Shown: positions 1 to 12,113 of the stretch, in pieces | Layout: every line of letters begins with the position of its first letter | Position numbering within the stretch: the stretch's first letter is position 1 | From: Rhizomys pruinosus | Taxonomy: Eukaryota > Chordata > Mammalia > Rodentia > Spalacidae | Length of the DNA stretch: 64,000 nucleotides | NCBI GenBank assembly: GCA_009823505.1 | Contig: VZQC01011939.1 | Location: 1,062,822 to 1,126,821, forward strand | Direction of reading: 5' to 3' | Made by a program: the position numbers and the translations under genes | Notes under the pieces: generated by a model | What the model was told of the DNA's origin: nothing | The model's input: only the letters and a program-made list of their open reading frames with translations | Database searches by the model: none

Positions 1-1180
1 CCAACTCCACGGGCTGACTGTGTGAAGAGGCAAGATTGAGTGAAACAGGACCTGCAGCTGTCACTGACGTATGGAAACGGGCTTCATGTATGCTTAACCC
101 ATCGAGTCACCTCTGAAGGGAAGTCAACCAGAGGTGGCTGACCTGGGAATCGTCCGATCTCCCTCTACTTCCCCACGCTCCAAGCTTCAGGCTCTTCTGT
201 GAGCCATTACGAGGGAGAGTTCTCAGAACAGGCACGGGGCAAATCACAAGGCATCAGCGGTGAAAGAACAGTCATGGCCCAGAGCACCCCTCCCAGCCCG
301 TGCAAGTGGAGCCCAGGGACGCTCCAGTGTGGAACAGGGCTGATCACTCCACCCACTTACGCTCCAGGGTCAGAGGAGACACCACAGAGGACCCATGAGG
401 GGCCAAGAACATCCTTACCCTAACTCAGAATGAGGCATCGCTTCGACATGAAATGTGCCCCAGCAATTACCATGACCAACATTCCATGTGTTGGTCCCCA
501 GCCTCTGACTCATTAGGTGACAGGAACTCAGTGTCCTAGCCACAGGCAGAAAACACTCTACAGAGGCCCCGTCTTGGGCGACTCATTCCTCGAACCATTT
601 GTCTATTCCATCAGATGCTCCAGAACACTTTTACTTTGTGATGTACAAAGTCCTGGTCTACAAAGAGAAAGAGCTTCCACGGGCTCAGACGAAGTTGACC
701 TTGTGTGGAAAGAGCTCACTGGACGGAAACACTGAAAAAGTATTCTGAGCCCTCTTTTGGAGTCTATGCATATTCAAGGCCTACAAATTTCTAGTGCCCC
801 CCCCCAAAAAAAAGCTACAGAAAGCACAAACTATGAAAGAATAAAAACAGATAAATTGGACTTCATTTAAAATGTAAAAGCTGTTTGCTCATTATAAGAC
901 ACAATTAAAAATTAAAAAGGCAAGTCACAGACTGGGAGATGTATTTACAACACAGATCTGACAGAGGCCTGACAAACAGGGTCTGCACAAGAAAAGAACT
1001 TTGACACACCAGAAGAGAGGTGAATGTTCCAATTTAGAAGTGGCAAAGAAACACACCTCTCAAAAGTCACACATGTGGCAAACGTCCTACAGAAGGGCTT
1101 ATCACAAACACCATGAGGGAAATGCAGGCCACCCTCACGGTGAGCAGCAACTTCACACCCACTAGAAATCAGAGACCCGA

Positions 1181-1327
1181 GCCGGGCGTGGTGGCGCACG
1201 CCTTTAATCCTAGCACTCGGGAGGCAGAGGCAGGCGGATCTTTGTGAGTTCAAGGCCAGCCTGGTCTACAGAGTGAGTTCCAGGACAGCTGGGGCTACAG
1301 GGAGACCCTGTCTTGAAAAAAAAAAAA
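1181..1327 (+). mobile_element. B1 SINE
   Basis: This is a full-length B1 element. It starts with GCCGGGCGTGGTGGCGCACG, continues with the internal CCTTTAATCC and GGAGGCAGAGGCAGG blocks, and ends in an A tail. B1 is a 7SL-RNA-derived SINE restricted to rodents and is mobilised by LINE-1 machinery. It directly abuts a B3 element on the same strand. Confidence 0.93.
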
Positions 1328-1590
1328 GGGCTGGAGAGATAGCCTAGCGGTTAAGAGCACCGACGCTCTTGCAGAGGACCTGGGTTCGATCCCCAGCACC
1401 CACATGGCGGCTAAGAACCGTCTGTAACTCCAATTCCAGGAGAACTCCAGTTCCAGGGGATCCGAGACCCTCTTCTGACCTCCGCGGCATTGCACGACCA
1501 CGGGTGCACAGACCTGCAAGCAGACAATACATTCACACATACAAAAAAAAAATAAATAATAATAAAAAAAATTAAAAAAAAAAAAAAAAA
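1328..1590 (+). mobile_element. B3 (B2-family) SINE
   Basis: This is a tRNA-derived SINE. The head reads GGGCTGGAGAGAT, the B-box region is GGTTCGATCCCCAGCACCCA, the body carries the long-B2 'ctccaattccagg' block, and the tail is A-rich with AATAA motifs. It begins immediately at the end of the upstream B1 A tail. The sequence gaaatcagagacc occurs before the B1, and a near copy follows this tail, so one target-site duplication may bracket both elements. Confidence 0.9.
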
Positions 1591-1684
1591 GAAATCAAGG
1601 ACCGACACCACCAAACGGTGATGTTGACATGGAGCACCTGGAAAGCTGATGCACTGTGGTGCGGGTCCCAGAAGTGTTACAATT

Positions 1685-2010
1685 CTTCCCCCCTCCTCTC
1701 CCTCCCTCCCTCTCTTCCTTTTTCTTCCCCTTTCCCTCTTCTCCCTCCCTTCTTTCCTTCCTTCTTACCCCTCCCCCTCCCATTAAATTTATGTTGTGTG
1801 TGTGGGGCTGTGGGTTGTATGCATACACATGGGGTGCACATGTGTCTTGTGCATGTGAAATCAGACGATAACCTCAGAACTCCGTCCCACCTAATTTTGA
1901 GTCGGTCTCTCCATGGCCTGAAGTTCACCCACCAGGCTTCACTGTCTCTGCCTTCTCAGCATGGAAGCCACTGTACCACCACACTTGGCTTTGACAGGCT
2001 TCTGAGAATG
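1685..2010 (+). repeat. Pyrimidine tract and TG-headed rodent interspersed repeat
   Basis: A CCCT/TCCC-rich tract of about 100 bases is followed by a TG-rich head and then a diverged body ('ctccatggcctgaagttcac', 'ccaccacacttggcttt'). The same body pattern recurs at 18725-19025 and 22729-22990, so this looks like an old rodent interspersed repeat. I do not assign a family name. Short ORFs across it are repeat shadows. Confidence 0.6.
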
Positions 2011-2428
2011 GAGTGCCTCACTGACCTAATCATCTCCCCAGTCCTGTGTGCCAATTTCTTACGCACAGAACAGGCTTCTGTCATGTAACCCAGCAGTTTT
2101 TCAGCCAGAGAAGCTAGGAGACATGAAATCAGGCATCTACAGAGAGACTTCTACGGGAGCACTCCTGGAAGCTCTGTTTACATCAGCACAGATTAGGAGC
2201 CGGGACAAGGGAGCTGCAAGCTGCAAGCGACAACATCCATGCTACCACAGGACACCGTGGCCAGTATCACAGGCACTAGGCTGAGTTGAGGAAGCCACAA
2301 AGGTAAAACCCAACAGGTGAAATTGGTCTGTGGTGACAGAAGTCTCTAGTGGGGAAGGGAGGGAAGGCTGGAGAGCACGCTGAGGACTTCCATCTCTGTG
2401 ACCCCAAAATATCTACAGATAGGCACTT

Positions 2429-2571
2429 TATTTTTGGTCTTTTTGAGAAGGTCTCCTGTAGTCCCAGCTGTCCTGGAACTCACTCTGTAGACCCAGGCTG
2501 GCCTTGAACTCACAAGATCCGCCTGCCTCTGCCTCTCAAGTGCTAGGATTAAAGGCTGTGACATCCCTCAA
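2429..2571 (-). mobile_element. B1 SINE, damaged copy
   Basis: This is a B1 in reverse orientation: 'ctggaactcactctgtagac', 'gcctgcctctgcctc' and 'aggattaaaggc' are visible on the plus strand. The end that should read 'ccaccatgcccggc', intact in copy B at 13521-13534, is replaced here by 'gacatccctc' and an A run. The loss falls inside a high-copy repeat, which fits sequencing or assembly error. Confidence 0.85.
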
Positions 2572-2588
2572 AAAAAAAAAAAAAAACA

Positions 2589-2834
2589 CTTTTTTTTTAA
2601 ATTTTATTTATTTTTGTATGTATATGAATTGTACTGACGCTGCCTGTAGGTTTGTGCACCCGGTCGTGCAATTCCGCAGAGGTCAGAAGGGGGTCTCGGA
2701 TTCCCCTGGAACAGAGTTCTCCTCGAATTGGAGTTACGGCGGTTCTCAGCCACCATTGGGTGCTGGGGATCGAACCCAGTCCTCTGCAAGAGCAGTAGGT
2801 ATCTATTAACTGCTAGGCTATCTCTCCCAGCCCA
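2589..2834 (-). mobile_element. B3 (B2-family) SINE
   Basis: This is a B3 element in reverse orientation. On the plus strand it starts with an AT-rich tail complement and ends in GGCTATCTCTCCCAGCCC, with 'gaacccagtcctctgcaaga' at the B box. It contains small indels relative to the equivalent element in copy B at 13547-13789. Confidence 0.9.
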
Positions 2835-4122
2835 AGATAAGCACTTTCTAAGAAGGCTGCCACTTTGGGTCTGTAGCTACACAGACACAAAGGAGAAGAA
2901 TGTCTGGAGCATGTTAGCCAGGAAACCGGGGGTGGAGGGAGGGAGACGTGCTCCCAAGAACCCCTTAGGTGGCATGCCCCCAGAGACCCAACCTTCTCTT
3001 AGCCCTACCCCCCAAAGGTCCCAACCTCCTTTCAGTAACACATAGGTCAGGGCTGAGCCTTAAACACAGGCCTCTGGGGCACAGTCCAGATGAGAGGTGA
3101 CTGCTGAGGAAGATACCCTCATCTTAGTTGCAGCACGATACACCGTTCTGTGCACCCCTATCAGAACACACTTAGCCCTTTCCAGACTGGATGCACATTA
3201 CTGTATGCAACTCAGCTACAAAGAAGTTACTAGAAGGATGGCGAGAACCTCAGCAAACAGAGTGCACACTTCCCTGGAGCCTGGCCTGCGGCTGCTGTCC
3301 CCATCCTCTGCTCTCTCAGGGAAGCTGTGTGGATCATGGCCTTCTATACAAAAAGATGACTATATTCTAGTTCCTGGGACTTGCCATGTCACCCTAATGG
3401 CACACAGTGACATAAAAGGTGACAGACTGCAGTTGGCATCGAAGCTGCCAGTTGGGCGGCCTGGACCTGGATTTTTAGCTAGAGCCATTGGTCACAGAAG
3501 TGCTATAAACGGAGGGGTGGGAACGGCAGAGGAACAGTTCTAAGAGAGGCAGCTGGAGGCTGATGCAGTCCACAACTGCGGGCGTCCTCAGAGGGAGGGT
3601 GGCCACAGTGAAGGCCAGTCAGCCACCTCTGCAAGCCCTCTCCCAGCAGATTCCAGACAGAACCAGTCTTACTGACTCCTTGATTGAGGCCTAATTGCCT
3701 GCCCTGTCTTCTAATTTCCAAACAGCAGAGGATGGATTTGTGTTGTTGAAGAAATTGATTTTGTTGAGGTATATTCCAGGTCTTCAGATCCCCAGGGTCT
3801 CAGGAGAGGCAGCTGAACTGTCTTCCTCCCACTGTCCAGGCAGACCCCTAGGGCTGGGGGTACTCAGGAACAGTGACACAGACACGGGTGGGGGTGAAGA
3901 GTCAGGATCCATCTGCACTCCCAGGTTGCTGAGGACACGAGGACAGCCCTGAGGGAGCGTGTAACCAGCCCAGCCCTGGTGGCCGACACTGCTCTACCGA
4001 GGATGCCATGTGGCTCTGAGTGGGGACACGAAGCCCTTGGAGGAGTCTCATCATCAAGCCAGGACAACTTCCTGTGTGAACCTCAACACAAGCCACCCCC
4101 AAGCTCCTCCCACATAACGGGT
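2835..4122. other. Intronic sequence, no gene recognised
   Basis: This is low-copy sequence between the B3 and the minisatellite, repeated almost exactly at 13790-15072. It holds several ORFs of up to 148 codons on the plus strand. They have no recognisable domain, no splice context and no codon pattern that I would call coding. I see no promoter or RNA gene here. By position it should belong to the Shank2 intron downstream of the second SH3 exon. Confidence 0.6.
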
Positions 4123-5773
4123 GTCAGTCTGGCAGGCTCTACTGTATGTGGACACTGTCAGCGAGGCAGGCTCTACTGTATGTAGACACTGTCAGCGGGG
4201 CAGGCTCTACTGTGTGACATGGAGGACACTGTCAGCGGGGCAGGCTCTACTGTATGTAGACACTGTCAGCGGGGCAGGCTCTACTGTACATGGAGGACAC
4301 TGTCAGCGGGGCAGACTCTACTGTATGTGGAGGACACTGTCAGCGAGGCAGGCTCTACTGTATGTAGACACTGTCAGCGGGGCAGGCTCTACTGTTGGGA
4401 CATGTCAGCGGGCAGGCTCTACTGTGTGTGGACACTGTCAGGGGGCAGGCTCTACTGTTGTGGACACTGTCAGCGGGCAGGCTCTACTGTGTGTGGAGGA
4501 CACTGTTAGCGGGGCAGGCTCTACTGTATGTGGACACTGTCAGCGAGGCAGGCTCTACTGTATGTAGACACTGTCAGCGGGGCAGGCTCTACTGTACATG
4601 GAGGACACTGTCAGCGGGGCAGGCTCTACTGTTGTGGACACTGTCAGCGGGGCAGCTCTACTGTATGTGGAGGACACTGTCAGCGAGGCAGGCTCTACTG
4701 TATGTGGACACTGTCAGCGAGGCAGGCTCTACTGTATGTGGACACTGTCAGCGGGGCAGGCTCTACTGTATGTGGGGACACTGTCAGCGGGGCAGGCTCT
4801 ACTGTGTGTGGACACTGTCAGCGGGGCAGGCTCTACTGTATGTAGACACTGTCAGCGGGCAGGCTTATGTGTGTGGACGCTGTCAGCAGGGCAGGCTCTA
4901 CTATGTGTGGAGGACGCTGTCAGCGGGCAGGCTCTACTATGTGTAGGACGCTGTCAGCGGGGCAGGCTCTACTGTATGTAGACACTGTCAGCGGGGCAGG
5001 CTCTACTGTGTGGAGGACGCTGTCAGCGGGGCAGGCTCTACTATGTGTGGAGGACGCTGTCAGCGGGACAGGCTCTACTATGTGTGGAGGACGCTGTCAG
5101 CGGGACAGGCTCTACTATGTGTGGAGGACGCTGTCAGCGGGACAGGCTCTACTATGTGTGGAGGACACTGTCAGCGGGGCAGGCTCTACTGTGTGGAGGA
5201 CGCTGTCAGTGGGGCAGGCTCTACTGTGTGTGGACGCTGTCAGCGGGGCAGGCTCTACTGTACATGGAGGACACTGTCAGCGGGGCAGGCTCTACTGTAG
5301 TGTGGAGGACACTGTCAGCGGGGCAGGCTCTACTGTATGTGGAGGACACTGTCAGCGGGGCAGGCTCTACTGTATGTGGGGACACTGTCAGCGGGGCAGA
5401 CTCTACTGTATGTGGAGGACACTGTCAGCGAGGGCAGGACTCTACTGTATGTGGAGGACACTGTCAGCGGGGCAGGCTCTACTGTATGTGGACACTGTCA
5501 GCGAGGCAGGCTCTACTGTGTGTGGACACTGTCAGCGGGGCAGGCTCTACTGTGTGTGGGGGGCTCTACGGGACACTGTCAGCGGGGCAGGCTCTACTGT
5601 GTGTGGACACTGTCAGCAGGGCAGGCTCTACTATGTGTGGAGGACGCTGTCAGCGGGGCAGGCTCTACTGTGTGTGGACGCTGTCAGCAGGGCAGGCTCT
5701 ACTGTGTGTGGAGGACGCTGTCAGCGGGACAGGCTCTACTATGTGTGGAGGACGCTGTCAGTGGGGCAGGCTC
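4123..5773 (+). repeat. 34/37-bp minisatellite, copy A
   Basis: About 47 tandem units are present, each with the pattern 'ggcaggctctact', 'gtgtgtgg' and 'acactgtcagcgg'. The two unit lengths are 34 bp and 37 bp, the longer carrying an extra GGA/GAC triplet ('tggaggacactg'). Sequence variants include 'gacgctg', 'gcgggacag' and 'ctatgtgtgg'. Several units have private one- or two-base losses that the copy-B array mostly lacks. The array ends at an undetermined base. Confidence 0.95.
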
Positions 5774-5774
5774 N
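5774..5774. other. Single undetermined base (assembly join)
   Basis: The only 'n' in the window sits between the minisatellite and an ATC trinucleotide tract. In copy B the minisatellite continues into a different flank (16644 onward). The sequence on the two sides of this base therefore need not be neighbours in the genome. Confidence 0.9.
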
Positions 5775-6290
5775 CACCATTCATCATCATCATCATCATC
5801 ACCATCATCACCATCCATCACCACCATCTACAATCACCATCATCACCATTATTACTGACAACATCACCATCCATTTTTTCCACATCCTCATCACCATTCA
5901 TCACCATCCCCACCCCCCACCTTTTACTCTCACCATCACAGTCATCACATCATTACTATCACCCTCATCACCATCATTACATCACCATTCATCACCATCA
6001 GCACCACCACCATTACTATCACCCTTCATCTCTCACCACCATCATTACTATCTCCTCCATCATTACTATCACCATCACCACCACCAACCATCATTTACGA
6101 TCCTCCTCACCATCTCACCATCATCCCACCATCACCATCATCACAAACAACACCATCATCACTGAAAACAAAACCATCATCCTTTTCCACATAGTCATCA
6201 ACATAATCAGTGAAATCATGACCTCATCTTCCACATCATCCTCATCATCACCATCATCAATTCCATCATCACCTCAATTGTCACCCGATC
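5775..6290 (+). repeat. Degenerate ATC/CAT trinucleotide tract
   Basis: About 500 bases are dominated by CAT, CAC and ATC triplets with interruptions. It reads through as His/Ser/Pro-rich ORFs in several frames, which is a composition effect and not evidence of a protein. It directly follows the undetermined base. Confidence 0.9.
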
Positions 6291-7721
6291 ACCAAGTGCC
6301 CCCATCAGTCTCTAGATGGGGACATGAAAGGACCAGAGGGGAAGGTTTTTATAGGTCAGGAGGAAGTCCCCCCATCACCCCTCCCTGTCTCCAGCCAGGT
6401 TGCAGGCGTAAAGTCGTGCTTCCTGAGGAGGCAGGCGGTGGGTTTATGTGATTGAATTGCTTAATTGACATAGGCGGGCTCAGGCGCCCTGGGCTGGTGT
6501 GGCTCTCAGAGCACCCCACGAGATCCCCACCAGGGGGGGAAAAGGAAAAAAGCCCCACCACTGTAGGGCCCAATTGGATCGTGGAAAGGCGTTGAGAGCT
6601 GGCGTTTTTCTTCACCAGAGAGAACTGAGCTGCCTGGTTGTCCTAATTTGTTTCTGTTGATGTGACAGGACACCGGGTGAACTAAAAGTGACTAAAACTA
6701 CGGTTATGGGAGGGGGGGGATTTAGCAGGAGGCACCTCATTTCGTAGCGGTGAATAGTTACCCCCAGCAGCGTTGAAACGCGGGCAGGGCGGGAGCAGAG
6801 GTGTGCCAAAAGTCACACCGTAGATGGTGAGCGAGCTCTATAAGGGACAACTGGTTTAGCGCATAAGACATGGCTGATAGGAAAGTAGGGGACACCACCT
6901 AGAGAAAAGGAGGCTAGCGAACGCTGCATCCCTTATTCGCTCACTGAGTGACTTGCCTCGAACCCGCTGCCTTTTTTTTTTTTTTGGTCTTTTGATACAG
7001 GGTCTCTTGTTTGTCCTATCTCAGAAAAACCAAACACAAAGACATCAATAGCTCGTACCTCTCCGATGCGTGATTTAGTAATTATGGACCCAGAACTAGC
7101 TCATACTCTGGTATGACACCGTTTTGAAACACCACGGTCGGCAGACCACACCTGGCTCTCATTTGAACCCTTCACAGAAGACCTAAGCCACCTTAAGATC
7201 CAACGAGGACCCACTCCCTTTATAAGGAGGGAAAGCGGTGTTCGGATTTTTAAAGGATGCACGACAACACAATCAGCATGTGGCCGGTCTTTGTTCCTTA
7301 CGCACACGGTTGCCTTCTTGCTGTGTTCCTCTGTTTCTCGATGAAAACCTGCTGGCCATCGGCCACCCATTTCCCAGGGATTTGGGCTTCATCCCACCGT
7401 GGGCCGAGGTCATTTTGTTACGTGTCGACTCCCCTCCTAGTCCAATTATGGTGCAAGATTTCTCAACACAATTTCGCCACCGCCTGGCAGGTAAGCAGTA
7501 TCTGCTACCTATTTCTAAAATTTTACAGAAACAGTTTGCAACCCTGTTTTGTGTTATCGGTAGTTGTCACAGGATTTGAGGAGCTACCTTGGGGTGATGT
7601 TGGTAGTCAATTGCAGAGGTGTCTTATTTACATAGTTAAGAATAGCTTCCTAGATTCTAAGATTAGACTAGTTTTGTTTTTAATGGATGAAATAGGGAGC
7701 TGCTGGATTAAGCTTTGTTAG

Positions 7722-7930
7722 CCAGTTGAAAGCACTTAGCTGCTCTTGCATGAGGTTCTGACTTTGATTCCCTTTGTAGCACGTTTTTCCGACATAAGTG
7801 CCTGCGACAAGCCATCTGGTAAGAACGTCTGTTTTCAGTGGATCCTACGATCTTCTCACTCTGTGGTGGCTGTGGGAGGTTGTTTTTACAAGCAATGGGT
7901 TGCTTAGGGGACGCCTCACTCCACTACTCA
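7722..7930 (+). mobile_element. B3-like SINE, heavily corrupted
   Basis: Successive blocks match B3 in order: 'gaaagcacttagctgctctt', 'ttctgactttgattccc', 'gacaagccatctggtaa' and 'cagtggatcc'. The connecting bases are disrupted by substitutions and indels. It is either an old element or a young one read with many errors. Confidence 0.5.
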
Positions 7931-8448
7931 CATCCCCCCCTTATAGTTGCTAGGCCTAACATACACTCATGTGATCAGATTACATTCAAGGAATTATTGT
8001 ACAAATGAACATAGGCGGATGAGAGGGCGACATTTTTGTGGAAATCTCAGGGTTGCGAGAGATTTAAAGGCGCCGTGAACTGCTCCTTGCAGACCGGGAC
8101 CGTGGGTGTGTCGACATGTTTCCGCTTGAGGCACCAGGCCCTTTTTGTTCGGTCGGCCTATCATCCGGAACCGGTGCTTTGCATCACAACCCCGGTTCCA
8201 GAGGGGGCGTGGGTCTTTCTTCCTGTGCTTCCTGGACGCTCGATCGTGGCCGGATGTGCTTCCTTACCGATCTTCCTCGTGATCCTGTGGGACTTATAAT
8301 CTGATTTGCCACCTCTCTCTTGAAACCCTTTTTGCGGTCCCCCATTGCACGGACAATCCCAGGACCCCCAAGTGGGATTGATAGTGGTTGATTGGAGGTA
8401 AGTATCTCATAGCACACTAAAAACATAAGAACAAAATAAATTAAAAAA

Positions 8449-8479
<31 letters not shown>

Positions 8480-9069
8480 ATTTAAAAAGAATTAGAATGT
8501 GTAATGATGAAGAATAGTTTGTTTCACGACTTATTACTGGCTCCATGTTTTGACCTTGAACCACTGCTTGATTGGACATTTCCTTGTGTACTCTCAGGCC
8601 TCGCGCACCTTTGCTTCCCCTCTTGAATTTATGATTTACCTTTTGGTTCATCTTATTCTTTCGACTTAGTCTCACACAAAAGACACCTCCACAGGGCCAG
8701 TAGATGGAAGATTCTAAGCGATATTTAATAATATTCTTTATTAGTGTATCATGCGGCCTAAACGAAGACAGCCTCCTCCTGGCGTAACTTCCTCATTTCC
8801 AGTATAGTGCCGATGTTATGCCTTTCTGTTTATTATATTTTTGTTAGTGATTAGTTATCCACCATGTAAACACTAAGCAGAAATATCCATAAACCCTAGA
8901 CGTAAGGGGTTTTCGAGGGGTTATACATCCATGTTTATAGCATCTCAGCCAGACTCGTACGACCGTGACCTATTTCAGACGTACCACAGTCCCTTACAGT
9001 CAGGCATGACGGGGGGAAATCAGACCTCCCTATCTAGTTTAATAAAATTGACGATGCCTGGGGGCTAAG

Positions 9070-9365
9070 TGGAGACTGGAGGGAGATTCCTGTGGGGGAC
9101 TTCAGTGGTTAAGGAGCATAGCGTCGTTAACAAAGTGAGTCCTGCTTAATATAGAGGACCTGGTTTCAATTTCCCCATAAGCCACACCGTCATGTGTAGG
9201 CCGCTTATTCTTAGGCAACCATCTGTAACTTCTGAAACCCAATGATCTACGCCTTTTCTGGATGTGTTTTCAATAGGCATGCCTACAACATTGGTTTTTT
9301 ATATTTATAATCTATACATGCAAGGCAATACACTCATACAAACAAAAATAAACCCTAATTAAAAT
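9070..9365 (+). mobile_element. B3-like SINE, heavily corrupted
   Basis: The blocks 'ctggagggagatt', 'cagtggttaaggagcat', 'gaggacctggtttcaattt', 'gcaaccatctgtaact' and an A-rich tail ('acaaacaaaaataaa') occur in B3 order. Extra bases are inserted between them. This supports the reading that the surrounding 4 kb is low-accuracy rodent sequence. Confidence 0.5.
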
Positions 9366-12113
9366 CGCCTGGGCTCTTCCATTGATATCCTGGTTAATTT
9401 GTGTGTTCACTTGAATTACTTTGACCTCAGATTGGGTTCCACTCTATGTGTGTCTATTGAGGCCCTTGCTGTGTGGTTTCAAGATGGCCCAGAGACGAAG
9501 TGGAGGAAAAAACCTTGTTTCGTGATAGTGTGAAGGGGGGATTTTGGGAAAAAAAGTCAGGGGGTATTTGGCAGGGGCGGTTTCTTTGATGGAAATATAA
9601 AAAAGGAACCGCTTCCTTCTGCCTTGCGTCCGCCTTTCCCCCGAAATGTAAGGGGTGTTTTTTATTTAAGGTTGTTTAAAGGAATGAATAGAAATAAGTC
9701 GGATTTGGTACTGTTAAGGGAAAAGATACCAGCAAGGTTAAAAATGGTGATTATAGATTGTCACAGTCAGGGTAGAAGGAAACTGAAGGAACACTGTGGT
9801 AGATGTGTTGAAGTCGGTCCTTCAGTAGTTTGTATCTGTGTTTACTTTTGTTTGTGGCACCCTCGCGTCCCCATGACAGTGGGTTGGATGGGGATGTGTT
9901 GCCCTTCCCCACGCAAGACCCCTCATGTTTCCCCTGGCCCAAGCTAGGCCATGCAGTGGCATTCACCCCCAACAAACAACCCCATGGGAGTTGAGTATTG
10001 CTTTTACAGACCTGTGCTCAATTGTGCATTGTGCATGTGGCTAAACACATCCTTTTTTATCTTAACGCTGGCCCTTCCCTAAATACCCATGGGCCACTTC
10101 TTAACGTGCATCAGCCCTTATTTTTACAGCACGCTGCACAACCAAAAACCATAATGGCACTTGAAACCTGAGCAGAGCACTGACTACGGCCCTGTCCTTT
10201 GTTTACATCAGCTGACATCGGCCCCGCCACCTGCCTCGCCGTGTCCCGACTTACACTGTATTCTTATTATTGGTTCTAACAGTTTTTTGTTTTTTTTTTT
10301 TTTTTTTATTGTGTTTATTTGGTGTTTTTTTTGTGTTAAGGTCCACTATCTTGTTTTGATTCTTACGAGCAGAGCGGGGTCTAGCGGGATGGTCGGTGGT
10401 GGAGCCCCCAGCTGGGCCTTTGTTGTGGTTACACCCTCAGTATCTTGACCTTGCTGGTTGGTGCTGTTGTTTGGGGGGGGGTGTTTTGAAAGCTTATCTA
10501 CGTTGTTACAGTCTGCAGTGACCCACATTGCTAGCCCTGATACACTGGGAGGTCTTGAAACCATCTAGACAACAGCTGCCCTTCTTTTGTTTCCGTGGCT
10601 CTTCTTCGTAAAACCCCTAAGCCTTTGGCTTGAGCAGACACAGGGGATCAGATCCTGGACAGGCACCGTTCAGGACACAGAATAACAAGATGCCTGTGGA
10701 AATTGCTAAATCGGCCAGCCAGACCGAGAAGAGAAGGAAATACCGTGAGCGTCTACATGAATGGTTAGGGCAGGAGATTCAAGAGCGCCTTCCATGTCAC
10801 TCCCTTCCAGGTTACGCAGCTCCTCATGGCGTAGTCAGTGTTACGGGCCTGTTCTATGCTGCCAACTCCACGGTGACATTGTGACTGATTGGATGTAAAG
10901 GCAAAATAGGGAAAGGGGAAGAAAGCAAAGATATGAGTGAGTAACAGGAACCTCGTGCAGCTGTCAGCTGACGTATGGAGGAAACGGGCTGGGCTTCATG
11001 TATGCTTAACCCATCGAGTCACCTCTGAAGGGAAGTCAACCAGAGGTGGCTGACCTGGGAATCGTCCGATCTCCCTCTACTTCCCCACGCTCCAAGCTTC
11101 AGGCTCTTCTGTGAGCCATTACGAGGGAGAGTTCTCAGAACAGGCACGGGGCAAATCACAAGGCATCAGCGGTGAAAGAACAGTCATGGCCCAGAGCACC
11201 CCTCCCAGCCCGTGCAAGTGGAGCCCAGGGACGCTCCAGTGTGGAACAGGGCTGATCACTCCACCCACTTACGCTCCAGGGTCAGAGGAGACACCACAGA
11301 GGACCCATGAGGGGCCAAGAACATCCTTACCCTAACTCAGAATGAGGCATCGCTTCGACATGAAATGTGCCCCAGCAATTACCATGACCAACATTCCATG
11401 TGTTGGTCCCCAGCCTCTGACTCATTAGGTGACAGGAACTCAGTGTCCTAGCCACAGGCAGAAAACACTCTACAGAGGCCCCGTCTTGGGCGACTCATTC
11501 CTCGAACCATTTGTCTATTCCATCAGATGCTCCAGAACACTTTTACTTTGTGATGTACAAAGTCCTGGTCTACAAAGAGAAAGAGCTTCCACGGGCTCAG
11601 ACGAAGTTGACCTTGTGTGGAAAGAGCTCACTGGACGGAAACACTGAAAAAGTATTCTGAGCCCTCTTTTGGAGTCTATGATACTGCAAGGCCATCAAGA
11701 CTTAAAATTTCTAGTGCCCCCCCCCAAAAAAAAGCTACAGAAAGCACAAACTATGAAAGAATAAAAACAAGATAAATTGGACTTCATTTAAAATGTAAAA
11801 GCTGTTTGCTCATTATAAACACAATTAAAAATTAAAAAGGAACAAGTCACAAGCACTGGGAGATGTATTTACAACACAGATCTGACAGAGGCCTGACAAA
11901 CAGGGTCTGCACAAGAAAAGAACTTTGACACACCAGAAGAGAGGTGAATGTTCCAATTTAGAAGTGGCAAAGAAACACACCTCTCAAAAGTCACACATGT
12001 GGCAAACGTCCTACAGAAGGGCTTATCACAAACACCATGAGGGAAATGCAGGCCACCCTCACGGTGAGCAGCAACTTCACACCCACTAGAAATCAGAGAC
12101 CCGAGCCGGGCGT

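Larger units (their letters stand above)
1..5773. repeat. Direct duplication, copy A (about 5.8 kb)
   Basis: This segment reappears as copy B at 10862-16643, about 10.9 kb away in the same orientation. Low-copy stretches are identical or nearly so over hundreds of bases, for example 199-735 against 11111-11647 and 3097-3455 against 14053-14411. Differences cluster in the SINEs, homopolymers and minisatellite, and in the first 90 bases. It contains a B1-B3 pair, a pyrimidine tract, a second B1-B3 pair on the minus strand and a minisatellite, and no coding exon that I recognise. The copy stops at an undetermined base inside the minisatellite. It is either a recent segmental duplication or, more likely, an assembly duplication of one Shank2 intronic locus. 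Confidence 0.9.
6291..10861. other. Probable low-accuracy sequence between the two duplicate copies
   Basis: No gene, exon or clean repeat can be placed here. From about 6620 onward the text looks like SINEs and other rodent repeats with many scattered substitutions and indels. Two stretches (7722-7930 and 9070-9365) still align by eye with B3 elements but are far noisier than any other B3 in the window. Homopolymer runs are frequent, for example at 8448-8472 and 10285-10307. The first 300 bases and the last 240 look cleaner. I read it as gap-filled or unpolished long-read sequence. ORFs here, including the one at 10630-10884, are not supported. Confidence 0.6.

Noticed and set aside
199..735. 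Two ORFs perfectly repeated at 11111-11647
   Set aside because: Their identity reflects the duplicated segment, not coding constraint; no domain is seen.
4867..6451. ORFs of 432 and 468 codons across the minisatellite and the ATC tract
   Set aside because: They run through an undetermined base and two simple repeats and change composition abruptly there.
10630..10884. 84-codon ORF with a basic, helix-like middle
   Set aside because: It crosses from suspect sequence into copy B, and similarity to any family is not visible.
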